DNA of 64,000 nt from Planctomycetaceae bacterium (GCA_018658605.1 JABHUV010000047.1:22970-86969), one strand, 5' to 3'; positions 37,794-46,917 are shown, counted from the stretch's first letter. Notes: generated by a model not told the origin, from the sequence alone. Numbers and translations: made by a program.

Positions 37794-38702
37794 CTAAGAA
37801 TTATTGGGTGGGATGAAAATATTGTCGATCAACCTAGTGTTTCCTACGAATACTGCCACGAGAATGATCGCGCCTAACTTGATTTGTTTGATTTGCTCAG
37901 TGCGGTCTAAAAGTGCCAGTGGCTCAAGTGACTTAGGATGAACGACAGCAACATAATCAATTCCGTTAATTTCCGCATTAGCAAGTTGTTTTCGAACGAC
38001 ATCTTGCAATTCCGTGGCGGCCATCTCCATGTTGTTTGCCATGTTACAGGCAGTCTGCAATCCTTTGTAAATCGCCGTTGCTTGCGTTCGTTGAGCGGTC
38101 GTTAGATAGGCATTGCGGCTGCTCATCGCGAGACCATCTTCTTCTCGCACAATGGGGCACCCGACGATTTTGATGTTGTGTTGCCGTTCTTCGGTAAGTT
38201 GTTCAATGACGCGCAACTGCTGATAATCTTTTCTCCCGAAAAAGGCGATTTGTGGTTTAGTGAGTGTGAAGAGTTTGTGCACGATGGTAGTGACACCGAG
38301 AAAATGTCCCGGCCGTCGTTCACCTTCCCATCGCATGGCGACATCATCAAGTTTGTTAGATTCGACATTCCTAGCCGTGGAGTTTTCCAAGGGGTAGATG
38401 TCTGCCACCGTTGGCGCAAAAACCGTAACCTTGGCGACGGATTGTAGAAGCTGTAGATCGCCTTCTAGGTCGCGTGGGTATTGTTGCAGATCTTCATTTG
38501 CCGCGAACTGGGTTGGATTCACAAAAATGGTGACAAGCACCGAATCGGAATGTTGAGCGGCAGATTCCACGAGACTCAAATGCCCGGCGTGTAGTGCACC
38601 CATTGTCGGCACTAGCCCGACGCTTAAGCCCGCAGCGGATTGCGCTTGAACCCACTGCGCAAGTTGTGTCAGGTCGGTGATAAGTTCAGGCGAGTTTGGC
38701 AT
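37794..38702 (-). CDS. panC: Pantothenate synthetase
   Basis: PanC condenses pantoate and beta-alanine with ATP to form pantothenate, the coenzyme A precursor. The motifs GLVPTMGALHAGHLSLVESA (HxGH nucleotide-binding), TIFVNPTQFAANEDLQQYPR, FFGRKDYQQL (with the variant FFG) and the KMSKS-like AMSSRNAYLT are all present. It has 302 residues, slightly above the usual 280. It lies 26 bases after folK and 20 bases before lgt, implying one transcript. Confidence 0.96.
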   Translation of the reverse strand: MPNSPELITDLTQLAQWVQAQSAAGLSVGLVPTMGALHAGHLSLVESAAQHSDSVLVTIFVNPTQFAANEDLQQYPRDLEGDLQLLQSVAKVTVFAPTVADIYPLENSTARNVESNKLDDVAMRWEGERRPGHFLGVTTIVHKLFTLTKPQIAFFGRKDYQQLRVIEQLTEERQHNIKIVGCPIVREEDGLAMSSRNAYLTTAQRTQATAIYKGLQTACNMANNMEMAATELQDVVRKQLANAEINGIDYVAVVHPKSLEPLALLDRTEQIKQIKLGAIILVAVFVGNTRLIDNIFIPPNNS

Positions 38703-38728
38703 GATGGGCTTGCGAACGAGAGAATAAA

Positions 38729-39625
38729 TCAGGCAGCAGCAATGATAGCGGCTTGGAGCTCACGCGCGATTTGCTCTTTATCATCGCTCGGTACAACAAG
38801 CCATGGTACCACGGTGCCTTTGGGCGTCATGGTATTGAGCATCGCTGGGAATATAGGTTTGTTTGGATTATCTAATAAAACAATCAATCTTGGCAGACCG
38901 ACAGCTTGTTCCAGTTGTTCAACACGGGCAAGTTGTTCTGGAGCAGACGCGAGAATTTCTCGCGGACAAAAGTTTGCGATGACCATGTTTGTTGCTGCGG
39001 CAAGCGCACCTTTGATAGCGGCTTGCTGGTCGTCTAATGTTCGCAAGCCCAAAGAATTTTGCAAAATGGATATCTGTTGATTGTCGACGTCGGTTTTCAG
39101 TTGTTCGAGGGCGGCCCTACGCTGCGCTGTGGCGGCACCCGCGATACAAATATATTTGGCGGAGCGGTTTAAGTGATCTAAGTGTTGTTGCAGAGTCCAT
39201 TTTGTTTGTGGGTGTATCAAGTCAGCCACAATTTCACAGGCGGGTTCGAGGACAAACCGGCGTAGAATCATTCGTGGGTGCGGTAAAATTAATTCAGAGT
39301 GGTTTAGAATTTTGTCGTCGTAGAGCAATAAATCTAGATCAAGGACGCGGGACTCCCACATTTGTTGTCGTGTACGCCCGAGTTGTTGTTCCACTTGGAA
39401 AAGTTTTTTTAGGACTTCTAACGGTTTGAGGCAGGTTTCAAACTGGGCGACTGCGTTGATAAACCTTGGCTGATCTGGCGGACCCCCGGCAGCGATCGTT
39501 TCAAAAAACGAACTGCATTGGCAGGCAGACATTTCACTGTACGCGTTGATCAAGGAAATCGCTTGTTCGATGGCCTGCTCTCGATGTCCGATATTTGCAC
39601 CGAGTGAAATGAGGCAAGTAGCCAT
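38729..39625 (-). CDS. folK: HPPK (folate synthesis) with a C-terminal extension
   Basis: The first 150 residues are 6-hydroxymethyl-7,8-dihydropterin pyrophosphokinase: ISLGANIGHREQAI, FFETIAAGGPPDQPRFINAV, RTRQQMWESRVLDLDLLLYDD and LPHPRMILRRFVLEPA. This enzyme activates the pterin for folate synthesis. The remaining 150 residues (153-298) are not part of ordinary FolK. They begin KYICIAGAATAQRRAALEQL, which resembles a P-loop strand and helix in which the glycine-lysine loop is replaced, so the region may be a degenerate nucleoside-kinase-like domain. That reading is inference. The gene heads the folK-panC-lgt run. Confidence 0.92.
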   Translation of the reverse strand: MATCLISLGANIGHREQAIEQAISLINAYSEMSACQCSSFFETIAAGGPPDQPRFINAVAQFETCLKPLEVLKKLFQVEQQLGRTRQQMWESRVLDLDLLLYDDKILNHSELILPHPRMILRRFVLEPACEIVADLIHPQTKWTLQQHLDHLNRSAKYICIAGAATAQRRAALEQLKTDVDNQQISILQNSLGLRTLDDQQAAIKGALAAATNMVIANFCPREILASAPEQLARVEQLEQAVGLPRLIVLLDNPNKPIFPAMLNTMTPKGTVVPWLVVPSDDKEQIARELQAAIIAAA

Positions 39626-39750
39626 ATTGGAGGGGCCAAAGCAAGAGATTTAAATGAATGCACAGACGCGGATGACGAAAGAATTAGATGATTTTAACTA
39701 ATAAAGCGAGGTTTTTGATGAACTAATCTTGTTCTCAGCGCATAAAAAAT

Positions 39751-39904
39751 GGCGGAAGACTCAATCCAGGTTTTTGTCTCATCCGCCGTTGGCTGACCCG
39801 CACAATCCCTGTGCGGCAAGGCCATTAAAAAAACATTGGGGAGGACCTCCGGGCCACGAAGTTGAGATCGCCGACTGTCGCTCCGATCAGTCGTCGCCCC
39901 CCAA
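39751..39904. ncRNA. Candidate structured RNA upstream of folK (strand unresolved)
   Basis: This part of the 324-base gap between folK and the next gene holds several strong stems. GGCGGA-AGAC (39751-39760) pairs with GTCT-(CA)-TCCGCC (39776-39787). CCGCACA (39798-39804) pairs with TGTGCGG (39810-39816), enclosed by TGGC/GCCA (39790-39793/39821-39824). TTGGGG (39836-39841) pairs with CCCCAA (39899-39904) and encloses CGACTG/CAGTCG (39872-39877/39888-39893). GGAGGACCTCC at 39840-39850 is palindromic. No tRNA, RNase P, tmRNA, SRP or named riboswitch core was recognised. It could be an independent small RNA on either strand or a folK leader on the minus strand. The rest of the gap holds no gene. 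Confidence 0.45.
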
Positions 39905-39949
39905 GGCTTCTTTAATTATTTTGCCAGGGCTTTTCTTAGAAAGGTGTAT

Positions 39950-40177
39950 TTAGTGAGCCGTGGGTACGTACCGGTGGCGCAAATAAATCACAAACATTTC
40001 GAAGAAAAACCGGTTGTTGCTGATGATCCGTTTAGTTGAAAAGGCTTGGCAACGGATACCAACTTTATCGGTTGTTGCGACAAGAATTTGGTGAATAACT
40101 TTATCCCCATCGCTCAACAGGACACATTCTCCATGATTGGAAAAAAAAGTCAAGCGAGCGACCCAATATTTTTTCAT
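39950..40177 (-). CDS. Small hypothetical protein (75 aa)
   Basis: The ATG at 40177 is preceded by GGAAAAG 5-11 bases upstream, a usable ribosome-binding site, which is why it was preferred to longer frames. The product is basic and hydrophobic-aromatic (MKKYWVARLTFFSNHGECVLLSDGDKV..., FFFEMFVIYLRHRY) without a membrane segment or recognised family. It ends 46 bases before the hairpin cluster above, on the strand leading toward folK. Confidence 0.45.
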   Translation of the reverse strand: MKKYWVARLTFFSNHGECVLLSDGDKVIHQILVATTDKVGIRCQAFSTKRIISNNRFFFEMFVIYLRHRYVPTAH

Positions 40178-40340
40178 CTTTCTTTTCCATTGATTTATTG
40201 AAGAGTTTTTTGTGACATGGTTGACATCAAAATCGAAAATTCGTATAGCGATTACGCATGGTTCTTTGATAACCTTGTCTACGCCTTTCCAACGCATCAC
40301 CCCGTTTTACTTATTAGATTTCTCTCACTCAGTAATATTT

Positions 40341-41228
40341 ATGCGCCCTTCTTTTCAAAGCGATCAACTTTCTCCCGAAGAAAAAGAACAGGTGCGCTGT
40401 GCAGTGGCAGCTGTTCAAGTTGATTGCGAAATCACCGATCCAATTTCGACAAGCTATAGCGATCTCATTTCAGAGCTTGGCACGGAGCTTTGTGAGCGTA
40501 GTGGAATTTACGTTTTGCCAGAGGGTTTTAAACTGTCGGTGATTATCCCGGTCTTTAATGAAGCCAAGACGCTGGAGTCAGTAGTGGAGCGAGTTCGAGG
40601 TACTCGCTTGCCATTGGAAATTGTGTTAGTTGATGACGGTAGTACCGATGGCACTCGAGAGCTTTTAGAGTCTATGCAAGCGAATGAAGATTTACAGGTG
40701 ATGTACCACGATCGCAACAAAGGCAAAGGTGCCGCGCTGAAAACAGGCTTTGAATGTGCCACCGGCGACGTTATTATTATTCAGGATGCGGACTTAGAAT
40801 ATGACCCAGACGAGTACCGTTACTTGCTGCAACCGATCATCGAGGATCGCGCAGATGTCGTGTATGGGAGTCGGTTTAAAATCAGCGAAGAAGCGGATTC
40901 ACCGATTTGGCACAAGGCGGTCAATGGGTTTATTACTTGGCTTTGTAATCGAGTTACGCGACTGCAGTTCACTGACGTGGAAACGTGTTACAAAGTTTTT
41001 CGTCGGCCATTGATTCAGGAAATCGCGGCCGGGCTTAAAGAAAATCGGTTCGGTATTGAGATAGAGATGACGGCAAAATTGTCGAGGCGAGCAAAGAAGA
41101 ATGGAACTCGATTTTATGAGCGACCGATTACTTATATGCGACGTTCCTATGCCGAAGGCAAGAAGATCGGATGGATGGATGGTATCAGCGCGCTGCGTTG
41201 CATTTTTTGGTATGGGCTCTTCGGCTAA
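40341..41228 (+). CDS. Family 2 glycosyltransferase (polyprenyl-phosphate glycosyltransferase type)
   Basis: The ATG at 40341 gives [19 protein letters not shown] and a 295-residue protein; an upstream in-frame start adds unrelated residues. A GT-A domain begins at about 75: [53 protein letters not shown], and the metal-binding [11 protein letters not shown]. The layout and the end [22 protein letters not shown] fit dolichol/undecaprenyl-phosphate mannosyl- or glucosyltransferases. It has no membrane helices. The sugar and acceptor are unknown. A flippase gene follows 87 bases later, which suggests a role in cell-surface glycan assembly. Confidence 0.93.
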   Translation: MRPSFQSDQLSPEEKEQVRCAVAAVQVDCEITDPISTSYSDLISELGTELCERSGIYVLPEGFKLSVIIPVFNEAKTLESVVERVRGTRLPLEIVLVDDGSTDGTRELLESMQANEDLQVMYHDRNKGKGAALKTGFECATGDVIIIQDADLEYDPDEYRYLLQPIIEDRADVVYGSRFKISEEADSPIWHKAVNGFITWLCNRVTRLQFTDVETCYKVFRRPLIQEIAAGLKENRFGIEIEMTAKLSRRAKKNGTRFYERPITYMRRSYAEGKKIGWMDGISALRCIFWYGLFG

Positions 41229-41315
41229 AGGTTTTCGCCGTTGCCCGCGACATGGATTACTTTCTAAGGCTGGTAAAAAGTTGGCGGATGTATAAATCTC
41301 GAAAGCCAGTAATTC

Positions 41316-42875
41316 ATGGATAATGTGAAACAACCACCGCCGCAAGAGACGCCAAATGTTGGACAGGCGCTGGCGACTGCGGGCAATGAGACCCGCAAAG
41401 TGCTGTTATTACAGGTGTTGCGGCAAGTTATTACTGTCATAGGCGCAATGATCTTGTTTCGCTTGTTAGATGCTGGGCCATTTGGTTTGCTAGGCATGGT
41501 GTTTCCCTTGATGATGTTGCCACGGATGGTTGCGACGCTGGGAGTATCCGTGGCAGCCGTCCAAAAAAAACACCTATCGGCAAACCAAAAAACATCGCTT
41601 TTTTGGGCGACTCTGTTATTGGGCGTTCTCGCTAGCTTGGCGACAGGGATCGCTGGGCATTTGTTTGCCTGGCTTTATGATGTGCCGGAGTTGGTTTGGA
41701 TTTGTTGGGCATTTGCGGCAACGAGTTTTGTTGAAGCGACTGGTTTAACACATCAAACGTTGTTGCAGCGAGAAATGCGAATTGGTCGAATTGCCATGAT
41801 CAAGCTAGTCGGTCAGTCACTTGCTGTGATGCTCGCTGTTGTCGTGGGATATAAACTGCAGGAGCAAGAGCAAATCGCGAAGTATGGGATCGTGGCATTG
41901 TTGGTCATGGAATATGTTGAGTTGTTGGTAAACACAATTGGCTTATGGCTAACGGCAAAATGGAAACCCGGACCGATGCGTTTGGGTGCCGTCAAAGGGT
42001 TGCTAAGTTTTGGGGGCTTTTACTCTACGAGTAGTGTGGTTTTTTATGTGGGCCAGAACCTCGATAAGATTTTATTGGCTGCGATGATTGGCTCAACGCG
42101 CTCGGGTCAGCGATTTGTGGGCATGTATACATCGATGTATCACTTGATGATGAAGCCAGTGTATTTAGTGACTGATCCGGTGACGAGTGTGATGTTGCCT
42201 AGCTTGTCCCGCAATAGCGACCGGCTTGGAGATTACGCTTCTCTTTCCCGCGGGTTTTATTTATTCACAGCAACCTTGCTTATTCCCGCAGGAGTTGGTT
42301 TGTTTGTGATGGCACCCGAAGTCGTACAGCTACTGGGTGGCGACAAATGGCAGCCGGCTGTGGGCATGTTAATTGCGTTGGCGCCAGCGATATGTTTGCA
42401 TGGCATGATCAACATATCTGGTAGTTTGCTAGTGGGCATGGGTCAGGTTCGCCGGCTACTCGGCGTGTCATTGGTGTTACTGCTTTTACAAGCGCAAGCC
42501 TATGGTTGCGGCTATTTCTTAGCCACTCATTATGCTGGGCAATTTGACGTTTCGCCGGAACAGGTGCTGGCAGTTGCAATCGCTATGAGCTATTCTGCCG
42601 TGTTGTTACTCGTGAGCGTACCCTATATCGTGATTTGTTTTCGATCTGTACAGCTGCGCTCGCGCACGTTATTGTTCCAATTTGCTCGGCTGCTAGGTCG
42701 CGCGTTGTTGATGGGTGCGGCAGTCTGGTTTATTCGTAACCAGATGGTGCAATATGATTGGCACTTGATTTTGCGGCTGCTCGTCGGAATTGCCGCGGGT
42801 GCGTGTTTGTACACACTACTGGCGTGGAATGATATAAAAACCAACGTGTTGCAGTTTATGCGGCATCGCAAGTGA
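41316..42875 (+). CDS. Oligosaccharide flippase family protein (Wzx-like)
   Basis: A 519-residue polytopic membrane protein with about 12-14 hydrophobic segments. Features of the polysaccharide-transporter/MOP family are visible: LLQVLRQVITVIGAMILFRLLDAGPFGLLGMVFPLMMLPRM near the start, SFGGFYSTSSVVFYVGQNLDKILLAAMIGSTRSGQ in the middle, and PSLSRNSDRLGDYASLSRGFYLFTATLLIPAGVGLFVMAPEVVQLLGG. Such proteins flip lipid-linked oligosaccharides across the inner membrane for exopolysaccharide or O-antigen. The substrate is unknown. It follows the glycosyltransferase on the same strand. Confidence 0.9.
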   Translation: MDNVKQPPPQETPNVGQALATAGNETRKVLLLQVLRQVITVIGAMILFRLLDAGPFGLLGMVFPLMMLPRMVATLGVSVAAVQKKHLSANQKTSLFWATLLLGVLASLATGIAGHLFAWLYDVPELVWICWAFAATSFVEATGLTHQTLLQREMRIGRIAMIKLVGQSLAVMLAVVVGYKLQEQEQIAKYGIVALLVMEYVELLVNTIGLWLTAKWKPGPMRLGAVKGLLSFGGFYSTSSVVFYVGQNLDKILLAAMIGSTRSGQRFVGMYTSMYHLMMKPVYLVTDPVTSVMLPSLSRNSDRLGDYASLSRGFYLFTATLLIPAGVGLFVMAPEVVQLLGGDKWQPAVGMLIALAPAICLHGMINISGSLLVGMGQVRRLLGVSLVLLLLQAQAYGCGYFLATHYAGQFDVSPEQVLAVAIAMSYSAVLLLVSVPYIVICFRSVQLRSRTLLFQFARLLGRALLMGAAVWFIRNQMVQYDWHLILRLLVGIAAGACLYTLLAWNDIKTNVLQFMRHRK

Positions 42876-42980
42876 ATTCGCATGCATGCAGATGGAACAA
42901 ATTGCTGCGCGAATTAAATATTCGTGTTAAAATTTGGTGATAAAGGTTCCACACAATTAACTTGCATAAAGGCCGCTGGC

Positions 42981-44258
42981 ATGTCAGTTTATCCACGAGT
43001 ATTTAAAGTTCGCCAGTTGTTTGACGTTGAGCAGGTGGATGATGTGGCAGATGCTGTTGATTCGAGTTTGGCAGTACTCAACTTAGGAGAAAAAATACAA
43101 GCGGGGGATACGGTCGCGATTTCTGCCGGTAGCCGCGGTATTGCTAATATTGATATTGCGATTGGGGCGATTGTGAAACACTTGCAGTCACTAGGCGCTG
43201 AACCTTTTGTAGTTCCCGCGATGGGTAGCCATGGAGGTGGAACTGCTGAGGGCCAGCGGGGAATTTTAGCGGGTTATGGGATTACCGAAGAAACGATGGG
43301 CTGCCCAATTCGCGCTTCGATGGAAACGGTTGTTGTTTGTGAAGCCGAAGAGGGGTTTCCCGTACATTTTGACAAGTATGCCTGGGAAGCGGATCATGTT
43401 GTGGTGTGTAACCGCGTCAAACCACACACACACTTTACTGGAGAAATTGAAAGTGGGCTGATGAAGATGATGTTGATCGGCCTTGGAAAACACAACGGCG
43501 CAAAAATATATCATCGAGCCATCATGGACTTTAGTTTTGGCCAAATCGTCCGCAGCGTGGCAAAAGAGGTATTAGATAAATGCGGAGTGATTGCGGGCGT
43601 AGTGCTGGTAGAAAACCAGTTAGATAAAACAGGGCTAGTTGCTGCAGTGCAACCGCAAGAATTTGAAGAGCGAGAAAAGGAATTATTGGTCGCCGCGAAA
43701 AGGATGATGCCAACCATTCCGTTTGCAGACGTGGACTTACTTGCGATTGATCAAATCGGCAAAGATATCAGTGGCTCTGGTATGGACACCAATACTATTG
43801 GAAGAAAATACAATGATCATAAAGCGAGCGAGGGAGAGACGCCACGAGTACGGTTTGTCGCTGTGCGCGGTTTGACGGAAGCAACCCATGGGAACGCGAC
43901 AGGTTTAGGTATGTCGGAGTTTTGCCGGTCTCGTGTTACTCGTGAAGTTGATAAAGAGATCACCAGAATCAATTGCATTACTGGCGGGCATGTGACTGCA
44001 GCGATGGCACCGTTGGATTATGAAACCGATCGAGAAATTTTAGACGTCGTGTTACAGTCCTGTGGCTTGACTCCACCTGAGAATATCCGATTTGTTTGGA
44101 TTCATAATACACTTGATGTAGCTGAGTTTGTTTGTAGCGAAGCATTTTGGGATCAAGTCCAAAGTCGGAGTGATTTAGAGATTATTAGTGACTTACACGA
44201 ATTGCCGTTTGATGCTGAGGGCAATTGGGTTGATAACGTACATGCGGCATTGCAGTAA
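42981..44258 (+). CDS. LarA/DUF2088-like protein (lactate racemase family)
   Basis: The ATG at 42981 gives MSVYPRVFKVRQLFDVEQV (425 residues). The N-terminal half has GDTVAISAGSRGIANID, PFVVPAMGSHGGGTAEGQ and HVVVCNRVKPHTHFTGEIESGLMKMMLIGLGKH, resembling the His-rich pincer-cofactor region of LarA (DUF2088). LarA racemises lactate and uses a nickel-pincer nucleotide attached to a lysine; here the aligned lysine and histidines seem present but I cannot verify them. The cofactor-making larB, larC and larE are not nearby, so substrate and cofactor are uncertain. The next gene is a permease, 82 bases downstream. Confidence 0.75.
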   Translation: MSVYPRVFKVRQLFDVEQVDDVADAVDSSLAVLNLGEKIQAGDTVAISAGSRGIANIDIAIGAIVKHLQSLGAEPFVVPAMGSHGGGTAEGQRGILAGYGITEETMGCPIRASMETVVVCEAEEGFPVHFDKYAWEADHVVVCNRVKPHTHFTGEIESGLMKMMLIGLGKHNGAKIYHRAIMDFSFGQIVRSVAKEVLDKCGVIAGVVLVENQLDKTGLVAAVQPQEFEEREKELLVAAKRMMPTIPFADVDLLAIDQIGKDISGSGMDTNTIGRKYNDHKASEGETPRVRFVAVRGLTEATHGNATGLGMSEFCRSRVTREVDKEITRINCITGGHVTAAMAPLDYETDREILDVVLQSCGLTPPENIRFVWIHNTLDVAEFVCSEAFWDQVQSRSDLEIISDLHELPFDAEGNWVDNVHAALQ

Positions 44259-44340
44259 CAGTCGTCGATTTTACTGAGGCGAGTGGCCTAGAGGATTTCG
44301 CCGAAGTCGCTGTCCAACTCCGTCAGAGGTTTTATCCTTC

Positions 44341-45759
44341 GTGTCAGAAAATAATCAATCCCCCCAACGCACGTTATCGGCTTTTGATGGTGCTTGTATT
44401 ATTGTTGGCATTATTATTGGCGCCGGCATCTATCAAACGACGCCGATGGTCGCAGCAAATAGCGGTTCAGTTGAATGGATCTTGGGAATTTGGGTGTTGG
44501 GTGGATGCTTGGCACTCGTAGGAGCATTGTGCTACGTTGAACTTGCAATGACCGTTACCCAAGATGGTGGTGAGTATGCTTATTTGGTCAAAGCCTACGG
44601 AAAAGGAACGGGGAGCTTTTTTGCTTGGATTGAATTCTGGATCATCCGTCCTGGCAGTACAGGTCCGATGGCAATGCTGTTTGGTGCCTACGCGTACAAA
44701 CTGTTCCCGATTTTTCAAATGGCGCTCGATCCATTGATGGGCGAAATGCTCTATGCGGTTTTGGCAACAACGGCATTGTTAGCTGTCAATCTATTTGGTT
44801 TGCGAGCGGGTAAGCTGACCCAAAATGTACTCACGGTTCTTAAGGTGTTGGCTTTGTTAATCCTCGTTGTTGGCTCGGTGATTGCGATTGGGTTGTCACC
44901 GGACCTCATAGTTCCGACGACAGCGGAAACTGCTGGGAGCATAAGGGGGCAGTCATTTGATGGACTTTTGTTAGCGATGGTGCTCGTCATGTTTACTTAT
45001 GGCGGGTGGAATGATATGTCATTTGTCGCGACAGAAATAAAAAACCCGGCGAAGAATATTCCGCGAGCGTTAGTGCTGGGTGTTTGTGCGGTAGCCGTTA
45101 TTTATTTGCTTATCAACATTGCGATGCTGATGGCGCTAGGGCATGCGGGCTTAGCAGCATCACATACGCCAGCAACTGAGATGCTGAAAGTAACGATTGG
45201 CCTACCCGCTGAGAAAATCATGGCGCTGTTGATTTGTGTTACAGCGTTAGGGGCAGTGAATGGGATGATGTTTACCAGCGCGAGAATTTACCATGCTTTA
45301 GGCAACCAAGTGTCAGCCTTTTCGTGGCTGGGAAAATGGAATTCGCGACTGCAAGTTCCGGCGCGGTCATTGGTGGTTCAATCGATTGTTACGCTAGCGA
45401 TGGTTATTGGATTTGGCTGGCAAGTTAACGGATTCGAATTGCTCGTGCTTTTTGTCTCGCCATTTATGTGGAGTTTTTTTGTGCTACTTGGGATCGCAAT
45501 GCTGCTGTTTCGGTTTCAGGGATTAGTGTCTCGAGATAAATACCGCACCCCGTTGTTTCCTATGTTGCCCTTAGTTTTTGTGTTATCGAGTGGTTTTATT
45601 GCTTATCGTGCTGCGGATTATTTCTTGTTAATGGTTGAGTCGATGGAGTTGCTCGGCAACCGTTTCTTTATGGGATTGAGCATTGCGACCGTATTTGTAG
45701 TGTCATCGGGCTTGATAGTGGCGTTGATTTCGCGGAAAAATGATTCTGCTGGTGATTAA
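44341..45759 (+). CDS. APC-family amino acid permease
   Basis: A 472-residue transporter with about 12 hydrophobic segments. The first helix GACIIVGIIIGAGIYQTTP is the classic unwound TM1 motif of the APC superfamily (GxGI). Further signs are GGEYAYLVKAYGKGTGSFFAWIEFW, FTYGGWNDMSFVATEIKNPAKNIPRAL, and MMFTSARIYHALG. The GTG start at 44341 begins MSENNQSPQRTLSAFDGACI. The amino acid transported is unknown. It follows the LarA-like gene and may be co-expressed. A 6-bp hairpin overlaps its end. Confidence 0.93.
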   Translation: MSENNQSPQRTLSAFDGACIIVGIIIGAGIYQTTPMVAANSGSVEWILGIWVLGGCLALVGALCYVELAMTVTQDGGEYAYLVKAYGKGTGSFFAWIEFWIIRPGSTGPMAMLFGAYAYKLFPIFQMALDPLMGEMLYAVLATTALLAVNLFGLRAGKLTQNVLTVLKVLALLILVVGSVIAIGLSPDLIVPTTAETAGSIRGQSFDGLLLAMVLVMFTYGGWNDMSFVATEIKNPAKNIPRALVLGVCAVAVIYLLINIAMLMALGHAGLAASHTPATEMLKVTIGLPAEKIMALLICVTALGAVNGMMFTSARIYHALGNQVSAFSWLGKWNSRLQVPARSLVVQSIVTLAMVIGFGWQVNGFELLVLFVSPFMWSFFVLLGIAMLLFRFQGLVSRDKYRTPLFPMLPLVFVLSSGFIAYRAADYFLLMVESMELLGNRFFMGLSIATVFVVSSGLIVALISRKNDSAGD

Positions 45760-46158
45760 GGTTTGCCAGCAAACCACGCGGAGCCCATCTGTTTTGGTGT
45801 CCGAATTATTTTTTTCTTGAATTCGATCCCATAAAACTTCAGGATGAGTGCAGTAATTGATGAAGTGGGCAACCACAGCAATCTTCCACAATAGATTTTC
45901 GCTTCCTTCGGTATTCACCGCATTTGCAGCGTGGAAAAGGCACTGGGCTTATATTTAGCCGCATCTATCCCAGCTTTTTTGTATTGTTCAATAGCGTTGC
46001 AACGTAATTAGCGATGAGTTGCTTTGTACCCACATTTGCATTGCTTACTTTAGTTAGCCGGTCACCACTCAAGAATAGAGGTCGATCCGAAATTGTGGCT
46101 GGTTAACATTGGAATTGCTATAGCTAGACGCCCATTAGGTTTTTCATGGAGGTCAAAA
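45757..46158. other. Gene-free interval after the permease, with a small hairpin
   Basis: GGTTTG (45760-45765) pairs with CAAACC (45770-45775) directly after the permease stop, but no T-run follows, so it is at best a weak terminator. The rest of the roughly 400 bases to the hemerythrin gene holds no supported coding frame; the frames present have poor composition. A Shine-Dalgarno GGAGG at 46148-46152 belongs to the next gene. Confidence 0.4.
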
Positions 46159-46638
46159 ATGATGTTAATCCAAACGCGCACAGTAACGGTTAACTCTGCA
46201 TTTTTAGAAGAAATCAAGCAGTTAAATCAGGACTTGTGGAAACTACTTGAAACCCTTTCGCTTGAATGTACTCAGCGACTGGTGGATCAGGAGAGTTGCA
46301 CCTGTTTTTGCATTAGGTTAGCGCGATTGCGTGACCAACTAACGACACATTTTTCTCTGGAAGAGGCGTTTGGTTATCTTGATGGACCGATAGGCATTGC
46401 GCCGCGGTTAAGTGATCGCGCTAATCGATTGCGATTGGAACATATCGAATTGGCCGAGCGGATTGCTGCGTTAGTTGATTTCGCTTGGACCCTTAATGAA
46501 CGCCAACGTCTCAAACAAGGCTTCCGTGGAGTGGTCCGCGAGTTTGACGGATTTCATGCTCAGCTGCGTAGCCATGAACGGAAAGAGCAGATGTTGATCT
46601 TGCAAGCCTATGGTGAAGACATTGGCTGTGGCGATTAG
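46159..46638 (+). CDS. Hemerythrin-like (HHE) cation-binding protein
   Basis: The start is fixed by GGAGG at 46148-46152, six bases before the ATG at 46159 (a second ATG follows directly at 46162). The 159-residue helical protein shows DQLTTHFSLEEAFGYLDG, LRLEHIELAERI and FDGFHAQLRSHERKEQMLILQAYGEDIGCGD, supplying the His/Glu ligands of a four-helix di-iron hemerythrin-type site. Such proteins bind or sense dioxygen, NO or iron. A CTCF-type cysteine pair (ESCTCFCIR) is near residue 50. It sits next to a pair of mini-HTH proteins and upstream of an oxygen-sensitive oxidoreductase. Confidence 0.8.
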   Translation: MMLIQTRTVTVNSAFLEEIKQLNQDLWKLLETLSLECTQRLVDQESCTCFCIRLARLRDQLTTHFSLEEAFGYLDGPIGIAPRLSDRANRLRLEHIELAERIAALVDFAWTLNERQRLKQGFRGVVREFDGFHAQLRSHERKEQMLILQAYGEDIGCGD

Positions 46639-46683
46639 TGCTGCGGGTAAGTCATTAGCTGGTACGTACAGATGCCCTTTGTG

Positions 46684-46917
46684 TTAACCGGGGCCGATTC
46701 CATAGATGTGTTGGATCGGTGTCTGGTGACCCCAAGTAATCTCATCTCGCGAGACGCCAAGCGTCTCGGCAATTTTATCACGATCGCTTGTTGATGGTGT
46801 CCACCGGCCCATCAAAATTGCAACGATGCGGTGTTCGTCCACTCCGGATTGTTCAACCAATTGCTCCAGCGTAAGTTGTTGTTCGTGGCACAATGCGGTA
46901 ACAGTTTTTGTATTCAT
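46684..46917 (-). CDS. Small helix-turn-helix protein A
   Basis: The ATG at 46917 gives a 77-residue protein with an XRE-like helix-turn-helix (LTLEQLVEQSGVDEHRIVAIL, about residues 15-35) followed by GRWTPS..DRDKIAETLGVSRDEITWGHQ. About 21 of 50 aligned residues are identical to the upstream protein B, including GRWT, ER/DR..I.E.L and WGH, so the two are paralogues. Its start overlaps the stop of B by 4 bases. It probably binds DNA as a dimer; the site is unknown. Confidence 0.72.
   Translation of the reverse strand: MNTKTVTALCHEQQLTLEQLVEQSGVDEHRIVAILMGRWTPSTSDRDKIAETLGVSRDEITWGHQTPIQHIYGIGPG

Noticed and set aside
39836..39904. Possible RNase P RNA, from GGAGGACCTCCGGGC resembling the conserved GAGGAAAGTCCGGGC element
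   Set aside because: The central AAAG is missing and none of the other conserved RNase P elements (ACAGAA, GGTAA-type loops) occurs within reach, so it was kept only as a generic structured RNA.
39729..39953. Open frame through the hairpin cluster on the plus strand
   Set aside because: The product is Arg/Pro/Cys-rich without protein-like periodicity, and the DNA is dominated by RNA-type stems.
45703..45918. Minus-strand open frame (71 codons) overlapping the permease end and the following gap
   Set aside because: It overlaps a real gene antisense and has no ribosome-binding site or recognisable composition.
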